NCBI GenBank assembly: GCA_965246835.1
Contig: CBDFFQ010000001.1
Span: 2,666,001 to 2,730,000 of the forward strand
Direction: 5' to 3'
Origin: JANPPS01 sp965246835
GTDB lineage: Bacteria > Pseudomonadota > Alphaproteobacteria > Acetobacterales > Acetobacteraceae
DNA: 64,000 nucleotides
Below are positions 25,568 through 33,617 of this stretch, in pieces. Each line of letters begins with the position of its first letter. The stretch's first letter is position 1. The notes beneath the pieces are model-generated. The model saw nothing but the letters and a program-made list of their open reading frames with translations, did not search any database and was not told the DNA's origin. The position numbers and the translations under genes were made by a program.

Positions 25568-26296
25568 TTGAACTACAACTGGAACTGGCGCGTGTTCTGG
25601 GACCTCTCGCCCGAGGGGACCGGGACCTATTTGGCGATCCTGCTGCGCGGCGCGCTGACCACGATCGAGGTGGCGGCAATCGCGTGGGCGGTGGCGCTGG
25701 TGTTCGGCTGCATCATGGGCGTGGCGCGCACGCTGCCGAACCGCGGAACCCGGGCGATCGGCACCGCCTGGGTCGAGCTGTTCCGCAATATCCCGCTGCT
25801 GGTGCAGCTGTTCCTCTGGTATTTCGTGCTGCCGGAGGTCCTGCCGGAGCGGGCCGGGGACTGGCTGAAATCCTTGCAGAACGCGCCGTTCGCGATCGCG
25901 GCCGTGGGCATCGGCCTGTTTATGTCGGCGCGCGTCGCGGAGCAGTTGCGGGCCGGGCTCGCGGCCTTGCCGCGCGGGCAGGCGCAGGCGGGGACGGCGC
26001 TCGGCCTCACGACGTTGCAGACCTATCGCTACGTCCTGCTGCCGATGGCCGGGCGCATCATCCTGCCGCCGCTCACGAGCGAGCTGGTGAACACCATCAA
26101 GAACACCTCCGTGGCCCTCACCATCGGCCTGCTGGAACTGACGGCGCGGGCGCGGGCGATGCAGGAGTTCAGTTTCCAGGTGTTCGAGGCGTTCACGGCC
26201 GCCACCATCGGCTACCTGATCGTCAACCTGGCGGCCACGCTGCTGATGCGGCTGCTAGAGCGGCGGCTGCGTGTGCCGGGGTATGTCGGCGGATGA
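25568..26296 (+). CDS. gltJ: Amino-acid ABC permease, GltJ-like
   Basis: 242 residues from a TTG at 25568 (LNYNWNWRVFWDLSPEG); the Shine-Dalgarno GGGGGAG six bases upstream is the outer end of the REP arm. His/Glu-type permease with several helices, the WVELFRNIPLLVQLFLWYF region and the EAA-loop-like LPRGQAQAGTALGLTTLQT. An in-frame ATG at 25511 would translate the repeat and is unlikely. Its TGA overlaps the start of gltK. Confidence 0.9.
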   Translation: MNYNWNWRVFWDLSPEGTGTYLAILLRGALTTIEVAAIAWAVALVFGCIMGVARTLPNRGTRAIGTAWVELFRNIPLLVQLFLWYFVLPEVLPERAGDWLKSLQNAPFAIAAVGIGLFMSARVAEQLRAGLAALPRGQAQAGTALGLTTLQTYRYVLLPMAGRIILPPLTSELVNTIKNTSVALTIGLLELTARARAMQEFSFQVFEAFTAATIGYLIVNLAATLLMRLLERRLRVPGYVGG

Positions 26297-26979
26297 GCTT
26301 CGACTTCGACGTGATCTGGCGCAGCCTGCGGTACCTGTTCCTGGACGGGATGCGGTTCACGCTGCTGCTCACGGCCCTGGCGGCGCTGGGCGGGGTGGTG
26401 CTTGGCACCGGGCTCGCGCTGCTGCGGCTGGCGGGGGGGCCGGTGCTGTCCCGGGTGGCGACGGGGTATGTCAATTTGATGCGGACCTTGCCGCTCGTCC
26501 TCGTGATCTTCTGGTTCTACTTCCTCGTGCCCTATCTCGGGCAGTGGGTGACCGGGGCGACCCGTCCGGTGCAGGTCGGTGCCTTCGCGAGCCTGTTGCT
26601 GACCTTCATCTTGTTCGAGGCCGCCTATTTCTCCGAGATCATCCGCGCCGGGATCGGCAGCATCCCGCGCGGGCAGATGGCGGCCGGGTTCGCGCTGGGG
26701 CTAACCTACCGGCAAGTGATGGGCTCCGTGATCCTGCCGCAGGTCTTTCGCACCATGCTGCCGGTGCTGCTCACGCAGACGATCGTGCTGTTTCAGGACA
26801 CGTCGCTTTGCTACGTGCTGTCGGTCACGGATTTCCTGGGTGCCGCGTCCAAGGTGGCGCAGCGGGATGGCCGCCTGGTCGAGATGTATGTGTTCGCCGC
26901 GCTGGTCTATTTCGCGATTTGCCTGCTCGCCTCGCAAGGCGTGAAGCGTCTGCAATCCCGCATCGCCATCATTCGTTGA
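26293..26979 (+). CDS. gltK: Amino-acid ABC permease, GltK-like
   Basis: 228 residues from the ATG at 26293, overlapping the gltJ stop. Membrane protein of the same family: VNLMRTLPLVLVIFWFYFLVPY and SIPRGQMAAGFALGLTYRQVMG, the cytoplasmic EAA loop that contacts the ATPase. It forms the membrane channel together with GltJ. The ATPase gene follows after seven bases. Confidence 0.92.
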   Translation: MSFDFDVIWRSLRYLFLDGMRFTLLLTALAALGGVVLGTGLALLRLAGGPVLSRVATGYVNLMRTLPLVLVIFWFYFLVPYLGQWVTGATRPVQVGAFASLLLTFILFEAAYFSEIIRAGIGSIPRGQMAAGFALGLTYRQVMGSVILPQVFRTMLPVLLTQTIVLFQDTSLCYVLSVTDFLGAASKVAQRDGRLVEMYVFAALVYFAICLLASQGVKRLQSRIAIIR

Positions 26980-26986
26980 GGCCGTT

Positions 26987-27724
26987 ATGAGCGCTGTGAT
27001 CACGATGGACCGGGTCAGCAAGTGGTATGGCACCATGCAGGTGCTGAACGACTGCTCGCTCGCCGTGCAGAAGGGTGAGGTCGTGGTGGTGTGCGGCCCC
27101 TCCGGCTCCGGCAAGAGCACGCTGATCAAGACGGTGAACGCGCTGGAGCCGATCCAGAAGGGTGCGATCACCGTGGATGGCGTGGCGTTGGGCGGGAAGG
27201 GCGTGAACCTGCCGCAGCTGCGCGCCCGGGTCGGCATGGTGTTCCAGCATTTCGAGTTGTTCCCGCATCTGCGCGTGGTGGAAAACCTGGTGCTGGCGCA
27301 ACGAAAGGTGCTGCGGCGGGATGAGGCCGCGTCACGTGCGAAGGGACTGGCGTTGCTGGACCGGGTGGGCCTCGCGGCACACGCGGACAAATACCCCGGC
27401 CAGCTTTCCGGCGGGCAGCAGCAGCGGGTGGCGATCGCGCGCGCGCTGGCCATGGACCCCGTGGTCATGCTGTTCGACGAGCCCACCAGCGCGCTCGATC
27501 CCGAGATGGTGAGCGAGGTGCTGGACGTGATGGTGGGGCTGGCTGGCGAAGGCATGACGATGATGGTGGTGACGCACGAGATGGGCTTCGCCCGCAAGGT
27601 GGCGCATCGCGTGGTGTTCATGGATCGGGGCGAGGTGGTGGACGATGCCGGGCGGGACGCGTTCTTCGGCGGCGCCGCCAGTGAGCGGGCGCGGCAGTTC
27701 CTGTCGAAGATACTGAGTCACTGA
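26987..27724 (+). CDS. gltL: Amino-acid ABC transporter ATPase, GltL-like
   Basis: 245 residues with GAGG before the ATG. Walker A GPSGSGKST, Q-loop VFQHFELFPH, signature LSGGQQQRVAIARAL, Walker B MLFDEPTSALDPE and the switch His in VVTHEM are all present. This is the energy-coupling subunit for the glutamate/aspartate-type uptake system whose other parts lie just upstream. Confidence 0.95.
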   Translation: MSAVITMDRVSKWYGTMQVLNDCSLAVQKGEVVVVCGPSGSGKSTLIKTVNALEPIQKGAITVDGVALGGKGVNLPQLRARVGMVFQHFELFPHLRVVENLVLAQRKVLRRDEAASRAKGLALLDRVGLAAHADKYPGQLSGGQQQRVAIARALAMDPVVMLFDEPTSALDPEMVSEVLDVMVGLAGEGMTMMVVTHEMGFARKVAHRVVFMDRGEVVDDAGRDAFFGGAASERARQFLSKILSH

Positions 27725-27738
27725 TGTTGCCCTAGGCC

Positions 27739-27759
27739 GCGCACCTGCCTACGGTGCGC
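27739..27759 (+). terminator. Hairpin after gltL
   Basis: GCGCACC-TGCCTAC-GGTGCGC forms a seven-pair stem 15 bases after the gltL stop and just before tRNA-Pro. There is no following T run, so it would be a weak or factor-dependent terminator, or only a processing signal. Confidence 0.35.
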
Positions 27760-27765
27760 CGCAGT

Positions 27766-27842
27766 CGGGGCGTGGCGCAGCCTGGTAGCGCGCCTGTTTT
27801 GGGTACAGGAGGCCGCCGGTTCGAGTCCGGCCGCCCCGACCA
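27766..27842 (+). tRNA. tRNA-Pro (anticodon TGG)
   Basis: Acceptor CGGGGCG/CGCCCCG, anticodon stem CCTGT/ACAGG, loop TTTGGGT with anticodon TGG, T-arm GCCGG-TTCGAGT-CCGGC and an encoded CCA. A standard proline tRNA. Confidence 0.95.
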
Positions 27843-27860
27843 TCAATGAGGGATTGAATT

Positions 27861-28169
27861 ATGCGTGCCCGCATCTTCCAGCGCCCCAAGACCGCCACCC
27901 AATCCGGCCTGAGCGGCGCCGGCAACTGGGTGTTCGAGTACGAACCCTCCGAGCGCGAGCTGAACGACGCGCTGATGGGCTGGTGGGGCAGCCGCGACAC
28001 CTCCGGCCAAGTGCGCCTGCGCTTCGACACGGAGGCGGAGGCGGTGGCGTTCGCGGAGAAGAAGGGCGTGCCGTACGACGTGGAGCCCCCACCTGCCACG
28101 CGCCCGCTCAAGCCGAAAGTGTATGCCGACAATTTCCGCTACGGCCGGGCCGAGAACTGGACCCATTGA
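27861..28169 (+). CDS. NADH dehydrogenase NDUFS4-like accessory subunit
   Basis: 102 residues, GAGGG eight bases before the ATG. The sequence MRARIFQRPKTATQSGLSG, WVFEYEP, GWWGSRDTSGQVRLRF and YADNFRYGRAENWTH match the ETC complex I subunit family (NDUFS4, 18-kDa). Alphaproteobacteria share this subunit with mitochondria, where it stabilises the NADH-oxidising arm. It is encoded away from the nuo operon, as is usual. Confidence 0.9.
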   Translation: MRARIFQRPKTATQSGLSGAGNWVFEYEPSERELNDALMGWWGSRDTSGQVRLRFDTEAEAVAFAEKKGVPYDVEPPPATRPLKPKVYADNFRYGRAENWTH

Positions 28170-28196
28170 TCCCGGGTCGTCTATGGTCCGCCGCGA

Positions 28197-28270
28197 GCGC
28201 CCATAGCTCAGATGGATAGAGCGGCGGCCTTCTAATCCGCATGTCGGGGGTTCGAATCCCTCTGGGCGCG
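28197..28270 (+). tRNA. tRNA-Arg (anticodon TCT), CCA not encoded
   Basis: Acceptor GCGCCCA/TGGGCGC, D-arm AGCTCAGATGGATAGAGC, anticodon loop CTTCTAA with anticodon TCT, T-arm GGGGG-TTCGAAT-CCCTC. The discriminator G is followed by CCC, so CCA must be added enzymatically. The pair closing the anticodon loop is C-T rather than C-G, a small oddity. Confidence 0.9.
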
Positions 28271-28364
28271 CCCGATTATGGAAAGTGAAGCGGGCACGCT
28301 GATCTTTTTGGTTCGACGCTTGGGGCGCGTTATTTCCAGAATGTGGAAACCGGGCTGGCCTGCA

Positions 28365-29276
28365 TCATGAAAACGGCGGTGTTCGCGAGAGCACCACGTC
28401 CTTTGAACGGTGCTGTGCCGGCAGACCGGCCACGAACGCGCTCGGCGCCACTTCGACCAATGTTGGCTGGCCGTACGCAGGAACGATGAAAAGCCGATAC
28501 CCTGCTTCGACGGCCAGTTCCGACAGCAAGGCCGCGAGCCGAACCGATTCCGGCAATACTTCGATGACCAAAATGGGCTTGGTCGCGACGATCGCTTCTC
28601 TCGCGCTCAGCAGCAACTCGGCCTCGATCCCTTCGGCGTCGATCTTGATCAGGTCGCACGACGCCGCCAGGTCGCGGAAGGGGCGGCCGTCCACCGTCAC
28701 CACATTCGCGCTGCTGCGCTCGGCCACTTCGCTGCCGAGCATGAGATGGGCGCCGACCGGGGCGCCCCGGCCCTCGTTGGGGATGCTGAGGCTGACTGGT
28801 TCGGGCAGGGCGCCCGGGATCGCTGCGGCCTCGATCACCACGGCCGATACGCCGTTCCGGGCCAGGTTAGCACGGATCACGGCGGCATTTCCTGGCAATG
28901 GCTCGAGCACCCGATACTGGCCGGTCGTCGCCCGCGCGCCCAAGACCGTGAACAAGCCCACGTTGCCGCCGATCTCGAGCACGTTCTGCGACCGCCGGCA
29001 GAGATCGGTCCAGACCGCCGCCAAGACTCCCTCATAGCCCTGGATCCCCATCCAATACACGGCATCCATCACCATGGAGTCCACGGGCTCGAATGTGAGG
29101 GACAGGTCGTCCATCGCCGTGATCGCAGATACCCGCGTTGCCAGGCGCCCACGGAAAGATCGCTCCGCGTGCTTCAGCACCAGCACGCACAGGTTCCGCG
29201 CAACGCCGCCGCGCTTGAACCGATGCACCTGTCGCCGTAGCGGATCGAACAGCCCGATCGGCACCGATCGCACCAT
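28365..29276 (-). CDS. FkbM-family methyltransferase
   Basis: 303 residues from the ATG at 29276 (MVRSVPIGLFDPLRRQ). SAM-binding motif NVLEIGGNVGLFTVLGARAT near residue 98, then VLEPLPGNAAVIRANLARNGV and the conserved CDLIKIDAEGIEAELLLSA of FkbM proteins. Such enzymes O-methylate sugars or small molecules, often on exported polysaccharide. It follows a glycosyltransferase by eight bases, so both may decorate an extracellular glycan. Confidence 0.88.
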   Translation of the reverse strand: MVRSVPIGLFDPLRRQVHRFKRGGVARNLCVLVLKHAERSFRGRLATRVSAITAMDDLSLTFEPVDSMVMDAVYWMGIQGYEGVLAAVWTDLCRRSQNVLEIGGNVGLFTVLGARATTGQYRVLEPLPGNAAVIRANLARNGVSAVVIEAAAIPGALPEPVSLSIPNEGRGAPVGAHLMLGSEVAERSSANVVTVDGRPFRDLAASCDLIKIDAEGIEAELLLSAREAIVATKPILVIEVLPESVRLAALLSELAVEAGYRLFIVPAYGQPTLVEVAPSAFVAGLPAQHRSKDVVLSRTPPFS

Positions 29277-29284
29277 GCGCTCGA

Positions 29285-30334
29285 TCAAGTGCTGGCACCC
29301 GCGCCCTGCGCGTCCAGCGTCGCCATCACACCCTCGATCGTCCTCGCCCACGCTTCGTAGGAGTTGAGGCGAAGCGCGCGCTCCCGGGCGGCACGGCCCA
29401 TCCGGCGGCGAAGATCGTGGTCCGACAAGAGCCGGTTCACGGCCTGTCGCAGCGCGACGGGGTCATGCGGTGGCACCACCAGCGCGGTGACGCCGTCTTC
29501 AACATAGTCGAGGATCCCCGGGGAGGCTGACACCACGACAGCCTTCCCGCACGCCATCGCCTGCACGACGGCACTCGTGCCGCCGCCATTCACCACAGGG
29601 TGCAGCGGCAGCACCATGATGGAAGCGGAGCCGACGAGGTCGCGGTACTCCTGCAGCGGCAGTGGCGCCGAAAGGATGCTTGCCGCCCCCGCATCTGCCT
29701 GCCGCAGCACCCTGCTTCGAACCACGACTTTCCCCTGGATCGACGGTGCTGCCGCCAGCAGGGTCGGATAATCGCGGGACGCATCGTCGCCGACGGCGAG
29801 CACCGGGCCCTCGGGCTGGTCCGGCGCCTCGTGGTAGAACTCCGTATCCACCTGGGCCTGGACCGGGATGACGAGCGGGGCATTCGGCCATTTGACGCGG
29901 ATCGCCTCCGCCTGAGACGTGCTGTAGGGCAGGATCGCGTCGGCTCGCGGTACCACGAAATCAAGGATCAAACGCCGGGGTAGCCACTCTGGAGTTCCCA
30001 GATCCACAATGACGACGCGCGCGCGAAAGCCGAACAACCGGCGAAGTGCCAGCATCACCAAGGCAGATGATTCGAAGAAGCAAAATACGAACTCGGCATG
30101 CCGCCGGGCCAACATGGCCTTCAATGCGCGGAGCGGATCGACGGCCCGAAACAGCGTGTGGGCGCGGGCCGCAGGGTTCAGGGGGAACGGGTGTATCTCC
30201 AGCCGTTCGAACGTCATCCCCTGTTGTGACAGGATTCGATACGGCTGCTCCCGGTCCTCATCATCGGCCGGGCGACGGCCCGTCCATGCTGGCCAGGACG
30301 TATGGGGAGGGAAGATCAAAACTTGGATGCTCAT
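29285..30334 (-). CDS. Glycosyltransferase family 4 protein
   Basis: 349 residues from the ATG at 30334 (MSIQVLIFPPHTSW). The C-terminal GT-B domain shows VLPLHPVVNGGGTSAVVQAMACGKAVVVS and GILDYVEDGVTALVVPP, the nucleotide-sugar binding region of GT4 enzymes. The N-terminal part is less typical. It probably transfers a sugar to a surface polysaccharide or lipid; donor and acceptor are unknown. It is the first gene of a pair with the FkbM methyltransferase. Confidence 0.85.
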   Translation of the reverse strand: MSIQVLIFPPHTSWPAWTGRRPADDEDREQPYRILSQQGMTFERLEIHPFPLNPAARAHTLFRAVDPLRALKAMLARRHAEFVFCFFESSALVMLALRRLFGFRARVVIVDLGTPEWLPRRLILDFVVPRADAILPYSTSQAEAIRVKWPNAPLVIPVQAQVDTEFYHEAPDQPEGPVLAVGDDASRDYPTLLAAAPSIQGKVVVRSRVLRQADAGAASILSAPLPLQEYRDLVGSASIMVLPLHPVVNGGGTSAVVQAMACGKAVVVSASPGILDYVEDGVTALVVPPHDPVALRQAVNRLLSDHDLRRRMGRAARERALRLNSYEAWARTIEGVMATLDAQGAGAST

Positions 30335-30699
30335 TCTCGTAAAATGAGACAAAGGTTAACGAAACGATAATCACGATTTAATGTACAAAAGACGCAGACG
30401 AGCTGCGACAGGAACAGCGCCGCCTCGACCACACCGCCGCCGACAGTCACCGCGGGTGCCCGGTCGACATGGCCGCTTCATACGGCCGCAATCAGCATCA
30501 GGCTCTTGACGAGCGCCGACCCGGCGATCGCGACGAAGATGCGCTGCATCCCGGCCAATATAGCGTTTGAACCTGATGAGCGTACGGGGCGGCATGTATC
30601 GGAAGACCGGCAAAAACCTCTTGCCATGAAGCGATGCCATGTGGATTGAACATTCGGCTATGTTCGGCACCCCGCACCTGTTCGAAAGGCAAGCGTCCC
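30335..30699. other. Intergenic stretch between glycosyltransferase and pheC
   Basis: About 365 bases between divergent genes. A short hydrophobic reading frame on the minus strand from about 30553 (MQRIFVAIAGSALVKSLMLIAAV, then a stop) continues in a shifted frame as VTVGGGVVEAALFLSQLVCVF, which may be the remnant of a small membrane protein. The AT-richer section near 30340-30385 is a candidate promoter for the glycosyltransferase. No repeat or RNA gene was seen. Confidence 0.35.
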
Positions 30700-31470
30700 A
30701 TGAACCGTGTCGTGAGACTGGCCCTCGCGGTCGCCATCCTGGCGAGCCCCGCCGCCCATGCAGGGGAGGCACTCGACGCGCTCCGGGCACGCGGCACCCT
30801 TCGGGTCGGCACCACAGGTGATTACAAGCCCTTCACGTTCCGGCAACCGGACGGCACCTATGCGGGCGCCGACATCGCCATGGCCCGGCGCCTGGCCGCC
30901 CGCATCGGCGTCACGCTCGAAATCGTGCCGACGACCTGGACCACCCTGCTCGATGATTTCACGGCCCGCAAATTCGACGTCGCCATGGGCGGCGTGTCGG
31001 TGAATGCGGCCCGGGCGGCGCGCGGCACGTTCTCCGCAGTGACCTTCACCGATGGGAAACGCCCGGTGGTGCGCTGCGCCGACAAGGAGCGCTTCACCAG
31101 CGTGGACGCGATCGACCAGCCCGGAATCCGGGTGATCGTCAACCCCGGCGGCACCAACGAGGAGTTCGCCCGCGCCCGCATCCACCGCGCCGAGCTCACC
31201 ACCCATCGTGACAATGCCACCGTGTTCGACGAGATCCTGGCCGGCCGGGCCGACGTGATGGTGACCGACGGGATCGAGGTCGATCACCAGGCCCTGCTGC
31301 ATCCGGAGCTGTGCCCGGCCATGGTGCCGGCGCCGTTCACCCGTCTGGAGAAGGCCTACCTCGTGCAACGCGATCCGGAGTTGGCGGCGCTGATCGGCGC
31401 ATGGCTGGAAAGCGAGATGACGAGCGGCGACTACGCCCGCATCCTCGACACAGCCCAGCACGCGCCCTGA
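30700..31470 (+). CDS. pheC: Periplasmic cyclohexadienyl (arogenate/prephenate) dehydratase
   Basis: 256 residues with a signal peptide (MNRVVRLALAVAILASPAAHA). The fold is that of an amino-acid binding protein, but the pattern LRVGTTGDYKPFTFRQPDG, DVAMGGVSVNAARA, GIRVIVNPGGTNEEFARA and DVMVTDGIEVDHQALLHPELCP is that of PheC from Pseudomonas, which dehydrates prephenate or arogenate in the periplasm to phenylpyruvate or phenylalanine. A plain transport role cannot be excluded, but no permease or ATPase is adjacent. Start at 30700 with GAAAGG upstream. Confidence 0.8.
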   Translation: MNRVVRLALAVAILASPAAHAGEALDALRARGTLRVGTTGDYKPFTFRQPDGTYAGADIAMARRLAARIGVTLEIVPTTWTTLLDDFTARKFDVAMGGVSVNAARAARGTFSAVTFTDGKRPVVRCADKERFTSVDAIDQPGIRVIVNPGGTNEEFARARIHRAELTTHRDNATVFDEILAGRADVMVTDGIEVDHQALLHPELCPAMVPAPFTRLEKAYLVQRDPELAALIGAWLESEMTSGDYARILDTAQHAP

Positions 31471-31473
31471 CCG

Positions 31474-32148
31474 CTACGCCGCCGCGGTCACCGCACTCCA
31501 GTGGCGGAGCGCCTCCTCGCCGGGGGGCGTCAGGCGATAAACGCCACGCTCCACCCGCTCGAACCAGCCATACACGTTGCGCTTGAGGATGGAGCCAGCC
31601 CGGGGCGCGGCGGGGCGGCAGTCCCGCGGCCGGGCCGGGCCATCTTGCAACCGGGCGGCACAGATCAGGGCTTCCTGGCGATAGGCCGTGAGGATCGGCT
31701 GGCCGCCGGAGCCGCCAGGGGACGGGTCACCCCGGCGCGCCGCGTGTTCCGCCAGGAGGCGACGGCGGCGCTTCGGGTCGCCGCGGGGGCGGTAGGGTTC
31801 GGGTTCGGCCAACACCTCCGTCGCGCCACTGGCATGGATGGCCAGCAGCCCGAAGCCCACCAGGCGGCACAGCTTGCGAGCCCGGCTGTCCCGGTCCCGG
31901 CCGCGCCGGGTCGCTTGCACCGCCAGCCAGACCTGGTCCGCGGCGCCCATACGCTCCACGGCTTGCAGCAGCAATTCGAACGACAGACCGAGCTTCAGCT
32001 CGGCGATGACCAAAACAGGCGGCTGGCCCGGCTCGGTGCCGGGGCGCACGCCGACCACGTCGCAATGACCGATCTCTCCCTTGGCAACGAAGCCGCGGCT
32101 TTCCAGGAACCGCTTCACGGCCGGATATAGGTCGGTCTCGCGCGCCAA
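31474..32148 (-). CDS. DUF2161-family putative PD-(D/E)xK phosphodiesterase
   Basis: 224 residues. The N-terminal half (ETDLYPAVKRFLESRGFVAKGEIGHCDVVGV, then VLVIAELKLGLSFELLLQAVER) carries a nuclease-like core with Asp in HCDVVG and Glu-x-Lys in AELKLG. The C-terminal part resembles a winged-helix end (LKRNVYGWFERVERGVYRLTPPG). DUF2161 proteins are annotated as putative phosphodiesterases; no substrate is known. It is convergent with pheC and four bases downstream of the sugar dehydrogenase gene's stop region. Confidence 0.85.
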   Translation of the reverse strand: MARETDLYPAVKRFLESRGFVAKGEIGHCDVVGVRPGTEPGQPPVLVIAELKLGLSFELLLQAVERMGAADQVWLAVQATRRGRDRDSRARKLCRLVGFGLLAIHASGATEVLAEPEPYRPRGDPKRRRRLLAEHAARRGDPSPGGSGGQPILTAYRQEALICAARLQDGPARPRDCRPAAPRAGSILKRNVYGWFERVERGVYRLTPPGEEALRHWSAVTAAA

Positions 32149-32152
32149 ATCG

Positions 32153-33562
32153 TCAGCTCCGGCGGCGCACCATGGCCAGAACGAAACACAGCCCGGCCAG
32201 CAGCGCGATCGTGCGCGGCTCCGGCACTGAGATGACTTCGGCCAATTGGGAGATCGAACCGTCCTGCTTGCTGATGAGCAGCAACTCGCCCAGGGGATCG
32301 GCCAGGCGCGTATCGGCTCGGGGGTAGTATTGGCTGTACAGGTCCGTCGTGAGATCGAGCTGGTAAAGGGGCGCCAGCGTCCCGGGCGAGGCAGCGGCGG
32401 GATCGAAGTAGAACAGCCGGCCGGTCACGATGTCCTGCAGCACATATTTGCCATAGAGGTCGGGGATCGCGCTGCCGCGATACACGAACCCGCTGCCGAG
32501 CGCCGCCCCTTCGTAATGCGAGTAGCCAGCGATCGGATCGGTGAACCCGGCCGTGCCCGGCGGCACCGGATAGGCGTTTTCGTTTACGAGGCCATAGGCA
32601 TAGCCGGTGGCGAACGGCCCTTGCCGCTCGGACCAGCCGTAATTGGCGCCCTTCTGGCCGAGATCGACCTCCTCGAAGAAGGCCTGTCCGATGTCGTTGA
32701 TGAACAGCTGCCCGGTGCCCGCGGTATCCCAGGAAAAGCTTTGCGGGAAACGGAGGCCCGAGGCCCAGACCTCCCCCAGCTTGCCGGCCTGCCCGGCATA
32801 GGGATTGTCGGCCGGCACAGTGTAGGGCTGGCCATCCGAGGCGAGCGGATCGATCCGCAGCATCTTGCCTTGCGGCACGGCCAGGTTCTGGGCGTTGCGA
32901 TTGCCGTCGTTATACAGGCCGTCACCGCTGCCGATATAGAGCTTGCCGTAATCGGCGGTGCCCGGCTTCGCATTCGGGTTGAAGCCGATGAAGCCGTTGC
33001 TGTGATCGTCCTGGTAACCGCCGATGGTCAGCACCGAGCGGGATGCGCCCGTAAAGGTCGGGGCGGCCGGGTTGGTGGCGGACCACTCGCGGATCTCGAC
33101 CGTGATCGGCCCGGTGCCGCCGATCGTCGCCGGGCCGGAAGCGGTGGTGTAGGCGGTGGTGTAGAACATGCCGTAGCCGGGCTTGGCGGGATCGCCGGCG
33201 AAGTTCGGATGGAACGCGACACCCGAGAGGCCCACGCCGTAGAAGCCGGAGGGCGCCGGCGTGCCGATGCCCTGCGTACGCAGGTCCAGATAGGGAACTG
33301 GGGTCGATCCGGCCGCATCGGTGCGGTAGATCGTGCCGTTCAGGTCACTGACGAACAGCCGGCCGGTGCCGTCATTCACAACCGTCGTGATCCGCGCGAG
33401 CGCCGACCCCGGTGCATCGGCCGGCACGGACGTCAGCGGCGATAGCCGCACGGTGATGCCGCCCGACACGATGGGGGCATACGGGTTGGTCGTGAGAGGA
33501 GCCGGCGCCGCCACGGCCGCGTGCCCTGCCAGCGCCATGGCTCCCATCATCCACCGCTTCAT
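32153..33562 (-). CDS. PQQ-dependent sugar dehydrogenase-like protein with PEP-CTERM anchor
   Basis: 469 residues from the ATG at 33562 (the ATG at 33568 is only one base after GGGGGG, too close for ribosome binding). After a signal peptide comes a six-blade beta-propeller of the soluble glucose/sorbosone dehydrogenase type (GLSGVAFHPNF, LYIGSGDGLYNDGNRNAQNL, GEVWASGLRFPQSFSWD). The C terminus VPEPRTIALLAGLCFVLAMVRRRS is a PEP-CTERM signal: motif, membrane helix, basic tail. Such proteins are sorted by exosortase to the surface or matrix. No exosortase gene is in this window. Confidence 0.9.
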   Translation of the reverse strand: MKRWMMGAMALAGHAAVAAPAPLTTNPYAPIVSGGITVRLSPLTSVPADAPGSALARITTVVNDGTGRLFVSDLNGTIYRTDAAGSTPVPYLDLRTQGIGTPAPSGFYGVGLSGVAFHPNFAGDPAKPGYGMFYTTAYTTASGPATIGGTGPITVEIREWSATNPAAPTFTGASRSVLTIGGYQDDHSNGFIGFNPNAKPGTADYGKLYIGSGDGLYNDGNRNAQNLAVPQGKMLRIDPLASDGQPYTVPADNPYAGQAGKLGEVWASGLRFPQSFSWDTAGTGQLFINDIGQAFFEEVDLGQKGANYGWSERQGPFATGYAYGLVNENAYPVPPGTAGFTDPIAGYSHYEGAALGSGFVYRGSAIPDLYGKYVLQDIVTGRLFYFDPAAASPGTLAPLYQLDLTTDLYSQYYPRADTRLADPLGELLLISKQDGSISQLAEVISVPEPRTIALLAGLCFVLAMVRRRS

Positions 33563-33617
33563 CTGCATACCCCCCCGTCATCACGTTATCCCAACGTTAT
33601 GCGAGGGTATACCAAAG

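Noticed and set aside
30371..30790. 139-residue reverse frame upstream of pheC
   Set aside because: Overlaps the pheC leader on the opposite strand and is Arg-rich without motif; treated as intergenic.
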